The notes beneath the pieces were generated by a model. It worked only from the letters and a program-made list of their open reading frames with translations, was not told the DNA's origin and did not search any database. DNA of 64,000 nt from Lasioglossum baleicum. Taxonomy: Eukaryota; Arthropoda; Insecta; Hymenoptera; Halictidae. The translations under genes were made by a program, and so were the position numbers. Position 1 is the stretch's first letter. Each line of letters starts with the position of its first letter. The stretch spans positions 248,001 through 312,000 of the forward strand of contig NW_027469205.1 of the NCBI RefSeq assembly GCF_051020765.1, given 5' to 3'. Shown here in pieces: positions 49,891 to 64,000 of the stretch.

Positions 49891-52800
49891 TGTGTCAAAG
49901 CTGAGAGGACGTTACCACCTTCTATATGCGGCTGTCGGCTAAGTCAATAGTTACACCTAACCTGTGATTTCAATGGTCAAACCACGTTTTCCGGAAGTAA
50001 ATTCGCTGAAAAGTATTTTCAACAGACACCTTAATTCTCGGTATGAGTGCTAATGCAGATCGTCAAACCGATGAAGAACGATACCTACTCGCATAGCGTC
50101 AAACCTGTTACCGAAAGTTTTCTCTTCCGAGATCGAGAGTGTAACTTAGTGTCGAGAGAAACACATATGTACACATTTCAGTGACGGTCACCATAGTTTA
50201 ATGTATGAATTACAAAAACCAGAGAAAATACCGCCATCTTTGAGTGTCGACAGGCTAAGTCAAATGCTTCACGTATCCTGTGGTTATGAGATTCAAACCA
50301 GGTACTCTGGGAGTAAATCCGCTGAACAGTATTGCCAATTGGCACGCTAATTCACGGTTTGAATGGTAATGCCCATAGTCCAGCGGTTTGAGAGCCTCAG
50401 AAATTGGTATAAAGACAACCGTCTTAACGAAGACCATATCCCGCGAAAAACTACTCGCCCGTTCGAGAGTAGAACTTCCCGTTCAGAGAAAGAAGTTAGT
50501 ATTCATTTCAGTGGCGGGCACCGTAACTTCATTTATGAATTAGAAGTTCGAGGTTCATTACGTTCATGAACGTTACCACCTTCCGTGCGAGACAAACGAC
50601 TAAGTCTACAGCGTCACCTATCCTGTGACTCCGAGAGCCAAGCCATGTATTCCGGGTGCAAATACGTTAGATAGTTTTGGCAATAGACACCTTAATTCAT
50701 GGTTTGAATGTTAAAGCAGACAAATAAACCCCTGTAGAACGTTACCAATTGCTATAAAGTCAATCGTTTTACCGGATGCCTTGCCGTCCGCAAACCTCAC
50801 CCGCTTCATTGGGAGTATATCTTTGTGTTCGGAGGATCATAATAGTAAACATTTTAGTCATGGAGACCGCAATTTCATTATGAACAAGAAGCTGGAGGGT
50901 CAAACCGTTCGAGAATGTTTCCGCCTTCTTTGAAAACATAACGGCTAAGTCCATAGGTTCACGAATCCTGTGATTCCGAGAGTCAAGCAAGGTGAACCGG
51001 GAGAAAATCCGCTGCACAGTATAGCATTATAAGAACGTCTTAGCAAACGAGAAGCTAACGCGCTGTATCGAGTGTACGTCTTCGCATTCAGAAAAGCAAA
51101 TTATTACACTTTTTAGTGCCGGTCAATATAATTTCATGTATGAATCAGAAGATCGAGGGTCAATCTTTTAGGAACAATACCACCTTCCTTGGGAGTGATA
51201 TGGCTAATTTCATAGCATCACGTATCCTGACGTAGAGTATTGGCATTAGACCCCCTACATCACAGTCTAAATATTAAAGTAGAGCGTCAAAGAGTTTTAG
51301 AGCGTTGCCAATTGGTATCAACTCAAACATTCTACCGATGACCTTATAGACGTTAACCCGCAGTTTCGAGAGTATAACTTCGAGTGCAGAGACAGCAATT
51401 AGTATTCATTTCACTGACGGACACCTTCTCGTTATGTATGAATTAGAAGATGGAGGGTCAAGCCAATCGACAAAGTTGCCACCTTCTTTGGGAATCGAAC
51501 GGCTAAGTGAATAGCTTCACCCTATCCCGAGATGCCAGGAGTCAAACTAGGTATTCCGGGCGTAAATCGGCTGAACGCTATTGGCAATCGATACCTCAGT
51601 TCAACGTATGAATAGCAAAATCGAGAGTCAAACTGATCGAGAACGTTAGCATTTTTATATAGAGTCGTACGGGTATGTCAATAGCTTCACCTACCTTGTA
51701 ATTCCGAGAGTCAGACCAGGAATTCTCAGAGTCTATCTACAGTATAGTATAGGCAATAGACACAATAATTCACTGCATAAATAGTAATGTACAGAGTCAT
51801 ACCTTTGTAGAACGTTACCTACTGATATGGAGTCAATCTTTTTTCTGAATACCCAATCTTCCTAGAATGCATCCCGCTGTATCAAGAGTAATACTTCGTG
51901 TTCAGACACGCAAATAATTACACATTGTAGTGACAGGCATATTAATGTCATGTATGAAATAAAAGATCAAGGGTCAGCGAGTTCGAGAACGTTACAACCT
52001 TCTTTGAGAATCGAACTCCTAAGTCATTAACTTCACCTATTCTATGATTCCGAGAGCCAAAGCAATTATTCCGGTAGTAAATCCGCTTAACAGTATTGGC
52101 AATAGAATCCTTAATTCACGGTTTCAATATTAAAATAGAGCGACAAATCGCCGTAGGTCATAACCAATGCGTATAAAGTTGTTCTTTTTACCAAATACCT
52201 AACCTGCCCAGAATATTAACCCGCTGTTTAGTGTGTCTTGCTCGTTGTTGACGGAAATAAAGTAGTGGTCGTTTGAGCAGACGGACACCCTATTTTCATG
52301 CATGAATAGCATAACCGGATGTAAAACCGTTAGAGATCGTTACCACTATCCTTGAGAATCGAGCGGCTAAGTCAACAGCTACACCTGCTCTGTGATTCCG
52401 AAAGTCAAACAAGGTATTCCGGGAGTATAGCCGCTGGTCAGTATTGGCAATAGACGCCGTAATTCACGACATGAGCATTAAAGATGAAGGTCAATCCGAC
52501 GGAGAGCATTATCAATGTGTCTAAAGTCATTTTTGTTTTTACATAACAACTTATTGTCCGAGAACCTATACATTTGAAGCGACTGTCTCGCTTAGTGCTA
52601 ACAAAAACAAATTGTTAGACGTTTTTGCGGACGGCCGCGATACTTTCTTATATGAACAGCAAAATCGAGAGTCAATCGGTTCAATATCGTTACCGCCGTT
52701 ATTGAGAGTCGAACATCTAAGTCACTTGCTTCTGCCATGCGGTGAGTCCGAGATTTTAACCAGGTACTCCGTGAGTCTATCCGCTGCACAGTATTGGTAA

Positions 52801-54223
52801 TTGAAACCTTGAATCACGATTTGAATATTAAAGTCGAGCGTAAATCCGTTGTGGAACGTTACCTATTCGTATGGAATCAAACATTTTTCCGAACGCCTTA
52901 CCTCCTGAGTAGTCCAACCCGCTGTAGGGAGCGCCTTGCCTAGTATTCAAGCAAACAAATTAGTATATATTTTGGATGACGGGCAGTTTATTTTCATGTA
53001 TGTATGGCAAAATAGATAGTCAAACCATTCGAGACAAATTCGTTACAAACTTCTTTGAGAATCAAACGTGTAAGTCAATTGCTTCACCTATCTTCTATTT
53101 CTGAGAATCAAACCACGTATTCTGGGAGTAAATGCACAGAACTATATTGGCAATAGACTCACCATTTCGCGGTATGGATATTAATGTTGTGATTCAAGCC
53201 GATGTATAACGATACAACTTGCAATAGAGTCATACTTTTTGCCGAATACCTAGTCTTCCCAGAATGTAAGCCGCTGTAGCGAGGGACTAACTTAATGTTC
53301 ACCTAAACAAATAAGTGGAGATTGTAGCAGATAGGACACCTTAAATTTATGTATGAATAAGCAGATCGAGAGTCAAACCGGTCGATAAAGTTAGCACTTT
53401 TCTTGAGAACCGCGCTGGGAAGTCAATAGCTCCACGCATCCTATGACTGCGAGACTCAAATCAGGTATTGCGGGAGTAAATCCGGCGAAGAATATTGCCA
53501 AGACGCACCTTAGTTCACGGTATAAATATTAAAGATCAGGGTCAAATCATGTATATCGTAAACAATATTTATAACGACAAGCTTTTTACCGACAACCTTA
53601 ATTTCCGAGAAGGCTAGCCAGCTGTATCGAGAGTATGACTTCGTGCTAAAAGAAAGATATTTGTATACACTTTAGTAATGGGCAGCATAATTTCATATAT
53701 GTGTCAAATCGTTCGAGAACGTTAGCACCTTCTTTTAAAGTCGAACCGCTAGGTCAACAACATCAAACCAGGTATTCGGGGATTAAATCCGCTGTACATA
53801 ATTGGCATCACACACCATATATCACGGTATAGATATTAAACTCCAGAGTCAAATTGCTGTAGAACGTTACGAGTTTTCATAGTGTCAAACTTTTTACCGA
53901 AGGCGTTACCGTCCGAGAACCCATCCAGCTGTAGCGATTGCCTGTATTAGTGTTAACCGGAACAAATTAGTAGACATTTTAGAAGACGAAAACCTTATAT
54001 TTAGTTATGAATAGATTAATCTAGAGCCAAATCTTTCGAGAACGATGCCAACTTCTCTGAGAATGGAACGGCGAAGTCAACAGCGACAGCCGTGCTGTGA
54101 TTCCCAGTGCTAAGCTAGGTATTTGGGTGTGAATCCGCTGAACGGTATTGGCAATGGACACACTAATTCCCGATATGAACATTAGAGTACAGACTCGACA
54201 CGTTATAGAACTTTCCCCATTGT

Positions 54224-57200
54224 GATCCTGGTTTGACTCTGCAAATCACTAGGTAGGTGAAGCTTTTGACTCCGCCTTTTGACACGCAAAGAGGTTGGTA
54301 ACGTTCTCGAAAGATTTGATCCTGGACCTTGTAATTCATACATTGAATTAAGGTGCCACTCTCTATAATGTATAGCAGCATGTTCCACGGAACACGATGT
54401 TGTACTCCCGATATAGTGGATTAGACGTTCGAGAGTTAAGGACGTTCGACTGCATACCCATTGGTAACGTTTTCAAAAGGAGGGACACTCTATTTTAACA
54501 TTAGAACCATAAATTACGGTGTCTAATGCCAAAACTGTTCTGCGGACTTACGCTTGGACTACTTAGTATCACTGCCGGAGGCATAGGATAAGTGCGTCTA
54601 TTAACTAAGCTGATCGATCCTCAAATATGGTGATAACGCTCCCGAGCTGTTTTACCCTCGACTTTGCTGCACTTACATGTAACTATGGTGTCCATCTGCT
54701 AAAAGGTTCACTAATTTGTTTGCGTGACCACAAAGCCAAACACTGCCTGCAGCGTGTTTCTTTCCCTGAAGGTAAGGAATTGGATAAAACGAATGACTTT
54801 TGTTCCAATTGGTAACTTTCTCCGACAGTTGGACTCCCTACATTAATATTCATGCCGTCATGTAACGTGCTTATTGCTAATACTGTTTAATGGATTTTAA
54901 CCCGGAATACCTTGTTTGACTCTCGGAATCACAGGATAGGTGAAGCTATTGACTCTGCCGTTTCAATCTCGAGGAGGGTGGAAACGTTCTCGAACGGATT
55001 GAACCTCGATCTGCTATATTATAATTGAAATGAAGGTGACCGTATATAATGTGTATATGTATTTTCTTCCCTGAACACAAAGTTATACCCTCTACACTGC
55101 TGGTTATGTTCTCGGATGGTAAGGCCTTCGGTAAAGAATTTGACTCTATACCAATTAGTATCTCTCAACTACGGCTAGACTCTGCTCTTTAATATTTATA
55201 TGGTGAAATAGGGTGTCTAATGCCAATACAGTAAACCGGATATACTACCGGAATAACTGGTTTGACTTTCCAAATGACTGGATAAATGAAGTTATAGTCC
55301 TAGCCGTTTATCTGTCACAGAAGGTGGCAACGCTCTTGAACGGCCGGACACTAGATCTTCCATTTCATGCACGAATTCATGGTGCCGGCACGAAATTGTA
55401 TATTAGTGTGTTTCCCTAAACACGTAGCTGTACTATCGATACAGCGGGTTAGCTTCTCCGACTGTAAGGCATTGGGTGAAACGTTTGACTTTACAGCAAT
55501 TAGTAATGGTCTCACACGGCGTGACGCTCTATTTCAGTATACACACCGCAAATTATGGTACCAATTGCCAATGCTGCACAGGGGATTTGCTCCCGGAATA
55601 CCTGGTTTGACTCTTGAAATCGCAGCTTACGTGAAATTATTGACTTAGCCGTTGGACTCTCACAGAAGTTTGCAACGTTCGCGATCGCTTTGACCCTCGT
55701 CCTCCTAATTCATACATGAGGCTATGGTACTCGTCACTAAAACGCACACTAGTTTGCACCTCTGAGCACGGTGTTATAGTCTTGATTCAGGGGGTCCGTC
55801 TTTCGGAGTGTAAGACCTTCTGTAGGAAATTTAACCGTACATGAATAAGGAATGTCCTACTATGGGTTGCTGGCCTTGCTTAATATTCTCTCCGCGAATT
55901 AAGGCACCTATTGCCAATACTCTTCAGCGGATATACTCTCGGATTACCTGACGTGACTCATGAAATCACAGCATAAGTGGAGCTATTGGCTTATCCGTCC
56001 GATTCTCAAGGAGGGTGGTAACATTCTCGAACGGTTTGGCCATCGATTTTCTAATTCATGCATGATGATGACGTGCCTGTCACTAAAATAAATACTAATT
56101 TCTTTCTCTGAACGCGAGGTTATACTCTCGACACGGCGAGTTTGCTCCTCCAAATGTAACGCCATCGGCAATGTGTTTGACTTTATCCCAATTGGCAATG
56201 CTCTCAAACGTTTCTTGCTTTACCTTAAAATACAGACCGTGAAGTAAGGTGTCTATTGGCAATGCTATTCAGCGGATTCACTCCATCAATACCTGGTTTG
56301 AATCTCCGTATCACTGGATATGAGAACCTATTGACTTAGCCGTTCGTCTCTCACAGATGGTGACAACGTTCCGAAGCGGATTGACTCTCAATCTTCTAAC
56401 ACATACATGAAGTTATGGTGCCCGAAATTAAAATGTTTTTTTAATTTATTTCTCTTATCACGAAGTCATGCTCTCGATACTGCGGGATACGTTCTCGGAA
56501 GGTAACGTAGTCTGCAAATAGAATGACTCTATATCTATTTATAATGTTTCCAGATGATTGGACTTCCTACTTTAATGCTCATGCCGAGAGTGTAGTTGTC
56601 TATTGTCAATGCTGTGCAGCGAATGTACTCCTCGTATGCCAGGTTTAACTATCGGTATCACAGGTTAGATGAAGGTATTAACGTAGCTGTGCCACTCTCA
56701 ATGAAGGTGGCTATGTCCTCGAATGGCATGCCCCAGATATTCCTGTATATGCATGAAAATAATGTATCCGTCTGCTAAAATGTATAATAACTTGAACACG
56801 TGAAAACTAAGGAACACAATCGCTGCAACGGGTTGCGTTCTCTGAAGGTAAGGTAGTCGGTAAAAGGAATGGCTTAATACGAATTGTTAATGTCAGCGAT
56901 GGTACGACTCTATACTTTAATATTCATATACTGAATTAAGGTCTCTATTGCAAAACTGTTCTGCTCCTTTTTCCCAGGAATACCATGTTTGACTCGCGGT
57001 ATCACAGGATAGGTGAAGCTATTGACATAGCTCTCTCAGGCACTTAAGGCAGGTGGTAAAGTTTTCCATGGGTTTGACTCTGGATCATCATATTCATACA
57101 TGAAATTTAGGTGCCCCGAAAAAAAATGTGTACTAATTTGTATCTCTGAGCACGAAGTTACACTCGCCACATAGCAGGCTACGTTCGCCGAAATTAAGGT

Positions 57201-59912
57201 TTTCAGTAAAACGTTTTACTATATACCAAGTAGAAACGGCGTCGAACGGATTGTCTATACATTCGATTCATACCGTGAAATAAGGCGTCTATTGCCAATA
57301 CTGTTCAGCAAATTTACTCCGGAAATATCTTGTGCAGCTTTCGGAATCGCAAAATTCGTCAAGATATTGACTTAGCTATGCGATTTGCAAATCGCTGATG
57401 AATGGCTTTATTCTCGATTTTTTTATTTGTACCTGAAATTAAGGTGCATGTCGAGAAAATGAAAAGTCATGTACTTCTCAGAGCACAAAGCTGTACTTTC
57501 TATATGGCGGGTTTGTTTCGCGGTACATAAGGCTTTCTGTATAAAATTTGACTGCAAACCAATAGATAAAGCTCTACAAATGTTTGGCGCACTACCTTAA
57601 TATTCATACCGTGAATTAAGATGTCCCTTTCCAGTAGTATACATCGGATTGACACCAGGAATACCTTGTTTGCCCTTCGGAATGACAGGGAAGGTGCACG
57701 TATTGATCTAGAACTTCTGCTCTCGAAGAAAGTGTTACCGTTGTAGAACGATTTGACGGTCGCTCATATAATTCGTGCATGAAATTAAGGTGTACATCAC
57801 TACAATGCGTACTAGTTGGTTTCCCTGGACACGTCATTATTATCTCGATACAGCGAGTTATGTTCTCGGAATGTAGGGCCTTCGTTAAAAGGCATGATTC
57901 TAAAAAAATTGACACTGATCACCAACACATTGACTCTCGACTTTAATGGTCAAACCGTGATTGGTGCAGTCTATTGCCAATACTCCTTAGCGGATTTACC
58001 CCCGTGCAGCAGATTTTCTCTCGTAACCACAGGATAGCTAATGATATTGACTTATCTGATCGACTAGCTGAGAAGGTTGAATCGTTCTGTTATGGACTGA
58101 CCCTCGATTTTCTACTTCATACATGGAATTACGGCGCGCGTCACTAAAATGTATACTACTGTGTTTCTCTGAACGCGAAGCTGTACTCCCGATACGGCGC
58201 GTTAGATTCACGGAAGGCATGGATTCTGTAAATGTTTCACCCCATAGCAATGGGCAGCGTTCTAGAGCGGTACGACTGTCAGCTTTATTGTTCATACCGT
58301 GAATTAAGGTGTCTATTGCCTATACCGTATAGGGAACTTACGCCCGGAGTATCTGGTTTGACTATCGGAATCCCTGGATGAGTGACGCTATTACCTTGTC
58401 CGTTCGACGCTCATGGAATGTAGGTATCGTTCTCAAACTGTTTGACCCTCGATCTTCTAATTAACGAATGAAATTGAGTGTACCGTCACTAAAATGTAAG
58501 CTAATTTGCTGCCAAGTAGACAAAGTTATATTCTCCATAAAGCGGGCTTGGTTCACGGAAGGTAAGGTATTCGGTGTAACTAATGCCTTTATAAAAATTG
58601 ATAATGTTCTCCGATGGTTTGGCTCTCTACTTTAATATTCTAACCGTGGAGTAAGGTATCCAGTGGCAAACTGTTCAGCGGATTTGCTCCCAGGATACCC
58701 GGTTTATCTTTCGGATTCAAAGGATAAGTGTAGCTTGTGATTTATGAGTTCGACCCTCGAAAGGGTGACAACGTTCTCGAGTGATTTGAATACCGTTCCT
58801 TATAATTCATACATGAAATTTAGGTCTCCGTCCCTAAAATGCATACTAATTTGCTTCTCCGAACAAGAAGTGATAGTCTCGATAAAGCGGGATTGCTTCA
58901 CGAAGGTAATGCCTTTTGTGAGAGTTTGTCACTGTACCAATACCAAACGTCCTACAACGGTTTGAGTCTATACTCTAACATTTATACCGTACAATAAGGT
59001 GTATAAGTCCAATAGCGTACAGCGGATGAACTCCCAGAATACCTGGATATTCTATCGGAGTCACAGGATAGGTGACGGTATTGACCTTGCCGTTCGAGTC
59101 TCAAAGAATGTGGTGACGTTCTCGAAACGTTTGACAGTCGATTTTTCTATTCATCCAAAAATATAGGACTTCCGTCTGCTAACATGCCTACTAATCTGTA
59201 TGCCAGAACACTAAGCAACACACTCGGTGCAACTGGTTGGGATCTCGGAATGTAAGGTAACTCGTAAAAAGGCTTACTTTATACCAATTGCTAATGTTCC
59301 CCGACGGGAATGTTAGATGTTAGACTATGTAGATTAATGTTCATACAGCGAGAAATGGTTTCTATTGCCAATAATGTTCATCGGCTTGACTCCCGGAATA
59401 CCTTGTTTGATTACCGAAATAACAGGGTAGCTGAAGCTACTGACTTAGCCGTTCCTCTCGTAAAGAAGGTGGGATCGTTCTTGAAAGGTTTATCTCACGA
59501 TAATGCCATTCAAACATGAACATATGGTTTTCATCTGCTAACATGTGTACTAATTTATTTCCGTGAGTACTAAGCAGGGCACTCGCTACAGCGGGATAGG
59601 TTCTTGGAAGGTGGTGCATTCGATAAAGAAAATTACATTATACCAATTCGACATATTGCCCGACGGTTTGGCTGTCAAACTTCATATTCGTGCCGCGAAT
59701 TGAGATATCTATTGCCAATACTGTTCAACGGATTTACTTTCGGAATACCTGGCTTGCCTCCTCGAATCCCAGGATAGGTGAAGCTATTGACTTTTCCGTT
59801 CGTCTCTTAAATAAGGTTGTATCGTTCTCAAAAGGTTTGACGTTCGGCCTACTAATGCACACATGAAGTTAAGGTACCCGTCACAGAAATGGAGACTCAT
59901 TTCTATATCTGA
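54224..59912 (+). repeat. Satellite A array, plus orientation, ending at family B
   Basis: About 16 units with mixed subtypes: for example CGAAATTG / CACGTAGC at 55376, GCACACTAGTTTGCACC at 55745 and CTAAGCAGGGCAC at 59570. It ends within a unit (TTCTATATCTGAACA) at family B. The last unit, from about 59726, matches 13786-13980, so the whole border was copied along with its flanks. Confidence 0.92.
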
Positions 59913-62100
59913 ACATTAGTTGAGCATACGTTTGTGCCAATATTTTGTTATATTACCTGTTATATTATATGACTGTCTCTATATGTACCATCGCTGCCGG
60001 CACGATACCCCTGGAGTCGTCTTGTGGTTGCGTTCGATAGATGGGAACGACACTACTTGATGGTCGTCGGAAATTACTATTGCCTTGATATTGTGCAGTA
60101 CGCACCTTATCCCAGTTTTCCGTTTATTTATACATACTGTAATTGAATATTATGATATTTTCGATATATTAGAAAATTCTACCTTTCTATCTTAAAAAAT
60201 TGTATTTCTTTGTAAATGTTCCTTTTGAATTAGTTAAGCTTACGTTTATTCCAGTATTTTGTTGAGCTTGTTGTTATTTTATAATATTGTCCGTATACGT
60301 GCCAGCCCAGCCGGAGCAAGACGACTATCGAAGTCCTGTAGTTGTATACGGCAGCTCGAAGCGGCATTACTGTATGGCTTCTGTTAATTCCTTATCCTTG
60401 ATTTTGTAACATATGCATTCTGTCCCAGTTTTCTCTTTATTTATAGATACTGTAATTTGCTGTTGCTATATATTTCGTTCTTCTTCGAAATTTTCAAATT
60501 TTATGTAAAAAAATTGTATTTCTTAGTAAAAGTTCCTTTGATATTAGTTGAGCGTACTCGTCTGTGACATTATCTTGTTAAAAATATTGTTATTTGATAT
60601 GATTGTCTGTGCAAGTACCTATGCTGTCGGAGCTACACGACTGGTCAAGGCATATATTTGCGTTCGGGAGATCGGAGGGATACTACTGTATGGTCTACGT
60701 TAATTCCTTTAACCCTGCTTCTGTACATTTTTTCCCCAATTCTCCCATTTATTTACACATACTGAAATTTAATGTTATAATATTTTCGATTTTTATTAAG
60801 AATTTTCATTTCTTATTTGAAGAAATTGTATGACTTAGTGAAAGTGTCTTTGCAATTCGTAGAGTTTACGTCTACGATATTATTTCGTTACCCTCATAGA
60901 TATTTCATATGATTGGCTGTATGAGCACGAATGCTTCCAGACCGACATTGCTGCAGTGGTATTGCTGTTGCGTGCTGTAGATGGGGGCAGCATATTGCAT
61001 GGTCATTGTTAATTAGTTTAACAATAAGATTGATCTGTACGCATTCTTTCGCAGTTTTCTATTTATTTCTACATGCTGCAATTTACGCGTCCGATATTTC
61101 CGATTTTCTACAGAATATCCAATTGTTAATATCAAAAATTGTATTTCTCAATAAAAGTGTCATTGGAATTAGTTGTGTGTACGTTTATGACCATATCTTG
61201 TATAGTTTGTCGTTACATTGTGTGAATGTTTCTATATGTACCTACGCTGCCGGAGAGACAGGACTGGATTCGTCTTGTTGTTGCGTTCGTTGGGTCGGAG
61301 CGATAACTGCTGCATGGCTTACGTTAATTTCTTTAACCTTGAAATAGCGCCGTATGCATTCCTTCGCATTCTTCAATTATTTACATATACTGTAATATAC
61401 CTTTTTAGTGTTTACGAATTATTTCAAAAATTCCAAGTTTTTAATGTCAATCATTGTACATTTTATGAAACGTGCCATCAGAATTAGTTGAGTGTACGGT
61501 TATGACATCAGTTTTCTGTATATATTGTTATTCTAAACGATTGTGCGTGTACGCACCTACGCTTCCGGAGCGACACGGGTGGAGTTCTCTTGCAGTTGCG
61601 TTCGGAATATAGGAGCGATAGTGCTGTATGGGATTGGACAACTTCTTTGACCTTGATATTGTACCGTGTGCATTATTTTTCTTTGTTCTGTTTATAACTA
61701 CATACTGTAATTTACTGTTATGATATCCCCAATTCTTTCCAAATTTTCAATTTTTGTTTAAAGAATTGTATTTATCAGTATAAGGGCTTTGGAAATAGTT
61801 GAGTGTTCATTTATGATAATATTATGACGAAACTTATTTCTATTTTACATAATTGTCATTATACGTACATACGCTTCCGGGGCCACACGCCTGTTATGGC
61901 CTTGGAGTTGCGTTCGGCATATCGGACCGACACTACGGCATCATCTTCGTTAATTTCCCTAACCTTGATATTGTGCCGAATGCATTCTTTCGATATTCAA
62001 TATTTATTTCTACATTCTGTGATCTACTGTTATGATATTTTCGATTTTATTCAAACCCTCCAATTTCTTATCTCAGAAATTGTATTTTTTAGGAGTAGTG
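59913..62100 (+). repeat. Satellite B array, plus orientation
   Basis: Seven units, counted from the GATTGTCTGTA-like landmark near 59968, 60283, 60602, 60912, 61225, 61540 and 61852, a spacing of about 313 bp. It begins at GTTGAGCATACGTTTG, about 90 bp further into the unit than the equivalent array at 13986. Confidence 0.92.
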
Positions 62101-62117
62101 AAAACATCATAGCAGTA
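62025..62117. other. Centre of the inverted B array, copy 2
   Basis: TACTGTTATGATATTTT (62025-62041) faces AAAACATCATAGCAGTA (62101-62117), complementary at 15 of 17 positions and better preserved than in the first copy. The junction bases AGTGAAAAC are the same in both. Confidence 0.82.
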
Positions 62118-64000
62118 ACGTGCAGTATGTACAAATAAATGAGAAACTGGGAAAAAATTCTTCCTGTACAATATGAAGCTTAAAAACATTATCGAAGACC
62201 ATCGAGTAGTCTCGCTCCGTTCTGTCGTACGCAACTACAAGACCTCGCCAGTCGTCTCACGCAAACAGCGTAGGTACATACACGGGCAATCAAACAAAAT
62301 AACAATTAGTTGAACAAAATAATGTCATACGGGTACACTGAACTAATTTCATTGTCACTTTTCATATGATGTACATTTCTCTAAGATAAAGATTGAAAAT
62401 TTCGAAGAAAAATCGAAAATATCGTAACAGTAAATTACAGAATGCATAAATAACTGGCAAACTGAGAAAAATTCAAACGATACAAAATCAAGGTTATAGA
62501 AATAATCGGAGACCATTCAGTAGTGTCGATCCGTTCTGCCGTACCCAACTACAATACCTCGCTAGTCGTGTTGCACAGATGTCGTATGTACGTATACAGA
62601 CAATCAAATAAAATATCAATAAGTCTAACAAAATATCGTCATATACATAAACACAACTAATTCGAAAGACTCTTTTGCCAAGGAATACAATTTTTTATAA
62701 TAATGATTGATAGTTAAAGATTTAAAAAATCGGAAATATCGGAACAGTAAATAACATTATTTATAAATTGGAAGAAAACTGCGAAAGAATACAAACGGTA
62801 TAAAATAGTGGTTCAAGAAATTATCGAAGACCATCCAGTAGTGCCGCTTCCATCTACGGTACGAAATTACAGAAACTCGTCAGTCGTGTTGCTCCGACAG
62901 CGATGGTACGTACAGAAGCAGTAATGTAAAATAACTATCAGTTTATAAAATTATCGACATGTGCGTACACTCAACTAATTCCTATGGCACTTTTCATGTG
63001 CGATACATTTTCTGAAATTAAAAACTTGAAATTTTTAAGAAAATATAAAATATCATAAGAGTATATTACAGTATGTACACATCAGCAGAAAACAGAGAAA
63101 GAATACAAGCGGTACAATGTCAAGGCCAAAGAAATTAACAAATACCAAACGGCACTGTCGCTCCGATCTAGCGAACGTAACAACAAAACCAATCCAGCCA
63201 TGTCGCTCCGGAGTCGTTGGTAAGCATACAGACAATCATATAATGTAACAAGCATGACAGGAGATGGTCACATATGTACACTCAACTATTTCCGATGACA
63301 CGGTTACCACGAATTACAAATCATTAAACAAAAATTTATAATTATGACAAATCGAACATACCATAACACTGAAATACAGTATATGAAATTTAATACATGA
63401 CTATGAGAAAATTAATATTGTACAATATTAAGGTTAAAATTATAAGCATAGAACATACAGCAGTGACGCACCGATCTATTGAACGCTACTACAAGACCGC
63501 AGCAGCCATGCCGCTCCGAAAAAGCAGATACGTATAGAGACAATCCTATAAAATACCCAAGAACTTAACAAAATATTGTCATAAACGTACACACAAACAA
63601 TTCCAATGACACTTTTACTAAGAAATACAACTTTTAAAAATAAAGATTTATAATTTCGAAGAAAATAGAAAATTTCATAACAGCAGACTACAGAACGTTT
63701 AAATAAATGTGAAACATCAGTAAAAATGGACAGGGATCAAAACCATCGTTACACGAAAAAACGAAGACCATCCAGTATGCCGCTCCGATCTGCCGTTCGC
63801 AACTACAAAGCCATTACAGCTGTGTCGTTCCGGAAGCGTAGGTGCGCATTCAGGCATCTGTATAAAATAACAGTAAGTATTGCAAAATATTATCATAATC
63901 GAACACTTAATTAATTCCAAAGATACGATTAATAAGAAATACAATTTTTCAAAATAAAGATTGGAAAAATCGGAGGAAATTATGGACATCATAAGAGTAA
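62101..64000 (-). repeat. Satellite B array, minus orientation, cut by the window end
   Basis: About 6 units, matching 17324-19067 unit by unit. It retains a stretch of about 125 bp (near 62825-62950) deleted from the first copy. It continues past the window. Confidence 0.92.

Larger units (their letters stand above)
43056..54223 (-). repeat. Satellite A array, minus orientation
   Basis: About 32 units, no gene. Truncations are seen near 43885 (unit cut after ACGGGTAGAATAATAAATAA), 51020 (about 110 bp lost) and 51230 (a jump from TATCCTGA to a later position). Segments at 43189-43880, 45318-45455 and probably 49795-49890 match the earlier minus-strand block at 7129-12089. The block ends where CTTTCCCCATTG meets plus-strand ATCCTGGTTTGACTC near 54223. 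Confidence 0.92.
59726..64000 (+). repeat. Composite A+/B+/B- segment, copy 2
   Basis: Second copy of 13786-19067, still matching at the window end: CGGAGGAAATTATGGACATC near 63970 corresponds to CGGAGGATATTAAGGATATC near 19038. Offsets run from about 45.9 kb at the A/B border to 44.8-44.9 kb in the B- part. The difference is explained by fewer B+ units here and by small deletions in copy 1. Confidence 0.85.

Noticed and set aside
1..64000. Telomeric repeats, rDNA or a bacterial origin for the window
   Set aside because: No short telomere-type motif arrays and no conserved rRNA or tRNA segments were seen, and no operon-like coding exists anywhere.

Overview
This window looks like eukaryotic constitutive heterochromatin. 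It is almost wholly satellite DNA, and I see no credible protein-coding gene, rRNA or tRNA. Open frames are short (149 codons at most), overlap on both strands, and repeat because the DNA repeats. The organism cannot be named from the sequence. A multicellular eukaryote with large diverged satellite arrays fits; bacterial or viral origin does not.

Two unrelated satellite families fill the window. Family A is a unit of about 346 bp, roughly 150 diverged copies, about 52 kb. Its unit is itself an old dimer of two related halves of about 170 and 176 bp. Family B is an AT-rich unit of about 313 bp, some 36 copies, about 11 kb, with a GC-richer core holding a short internal duplication. Both occur in long runs of one orientation, separated by sharp inversions. 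In this annotation A '+' means the unit reads GGTAACGTTCTCGAACGG on the given strand, and B '+' means it reads TTACTGTTATGATATTTTCG.

Layout: A- (1-597), A+ (598-7128, broken by a poly-G run and two foreign insertions near 3943-4184 and 5524-6070), A- (7129-12089), A+ (12090-13985), B+ (13986-17323), B- (17324-21180), A- (21181-29509), A+ (29510-43055), A- (43056-54223), A+ (54224-59912), B+ (59913-62100), B- (62101-64000, running off the window). The order A- A+ A- A+ B+ B- therefore occurs twice. Several matching segments and two matching junctions (A/B and B/B) lie in the same order in both halves. I infer an old composite duplication whose second copy has grown, mainly in its A arrays.

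On top of this lies a much younger event. An imperfect palindrome has arms at 26000-29226 and 35107-40418. The arms are nearly identical over kilobases, while ordinary neighbouring units differ at many positions. They differ in length by about six A units, removed or added at two clean points. Together these features record tandem growth, unequal exchange, inversion and recent inverted duplication in one satellite domain.

Limits: all alignments were done by eye. Block edges are good to about 5-30 bp, unit counts are estimates, and no database search was possible.
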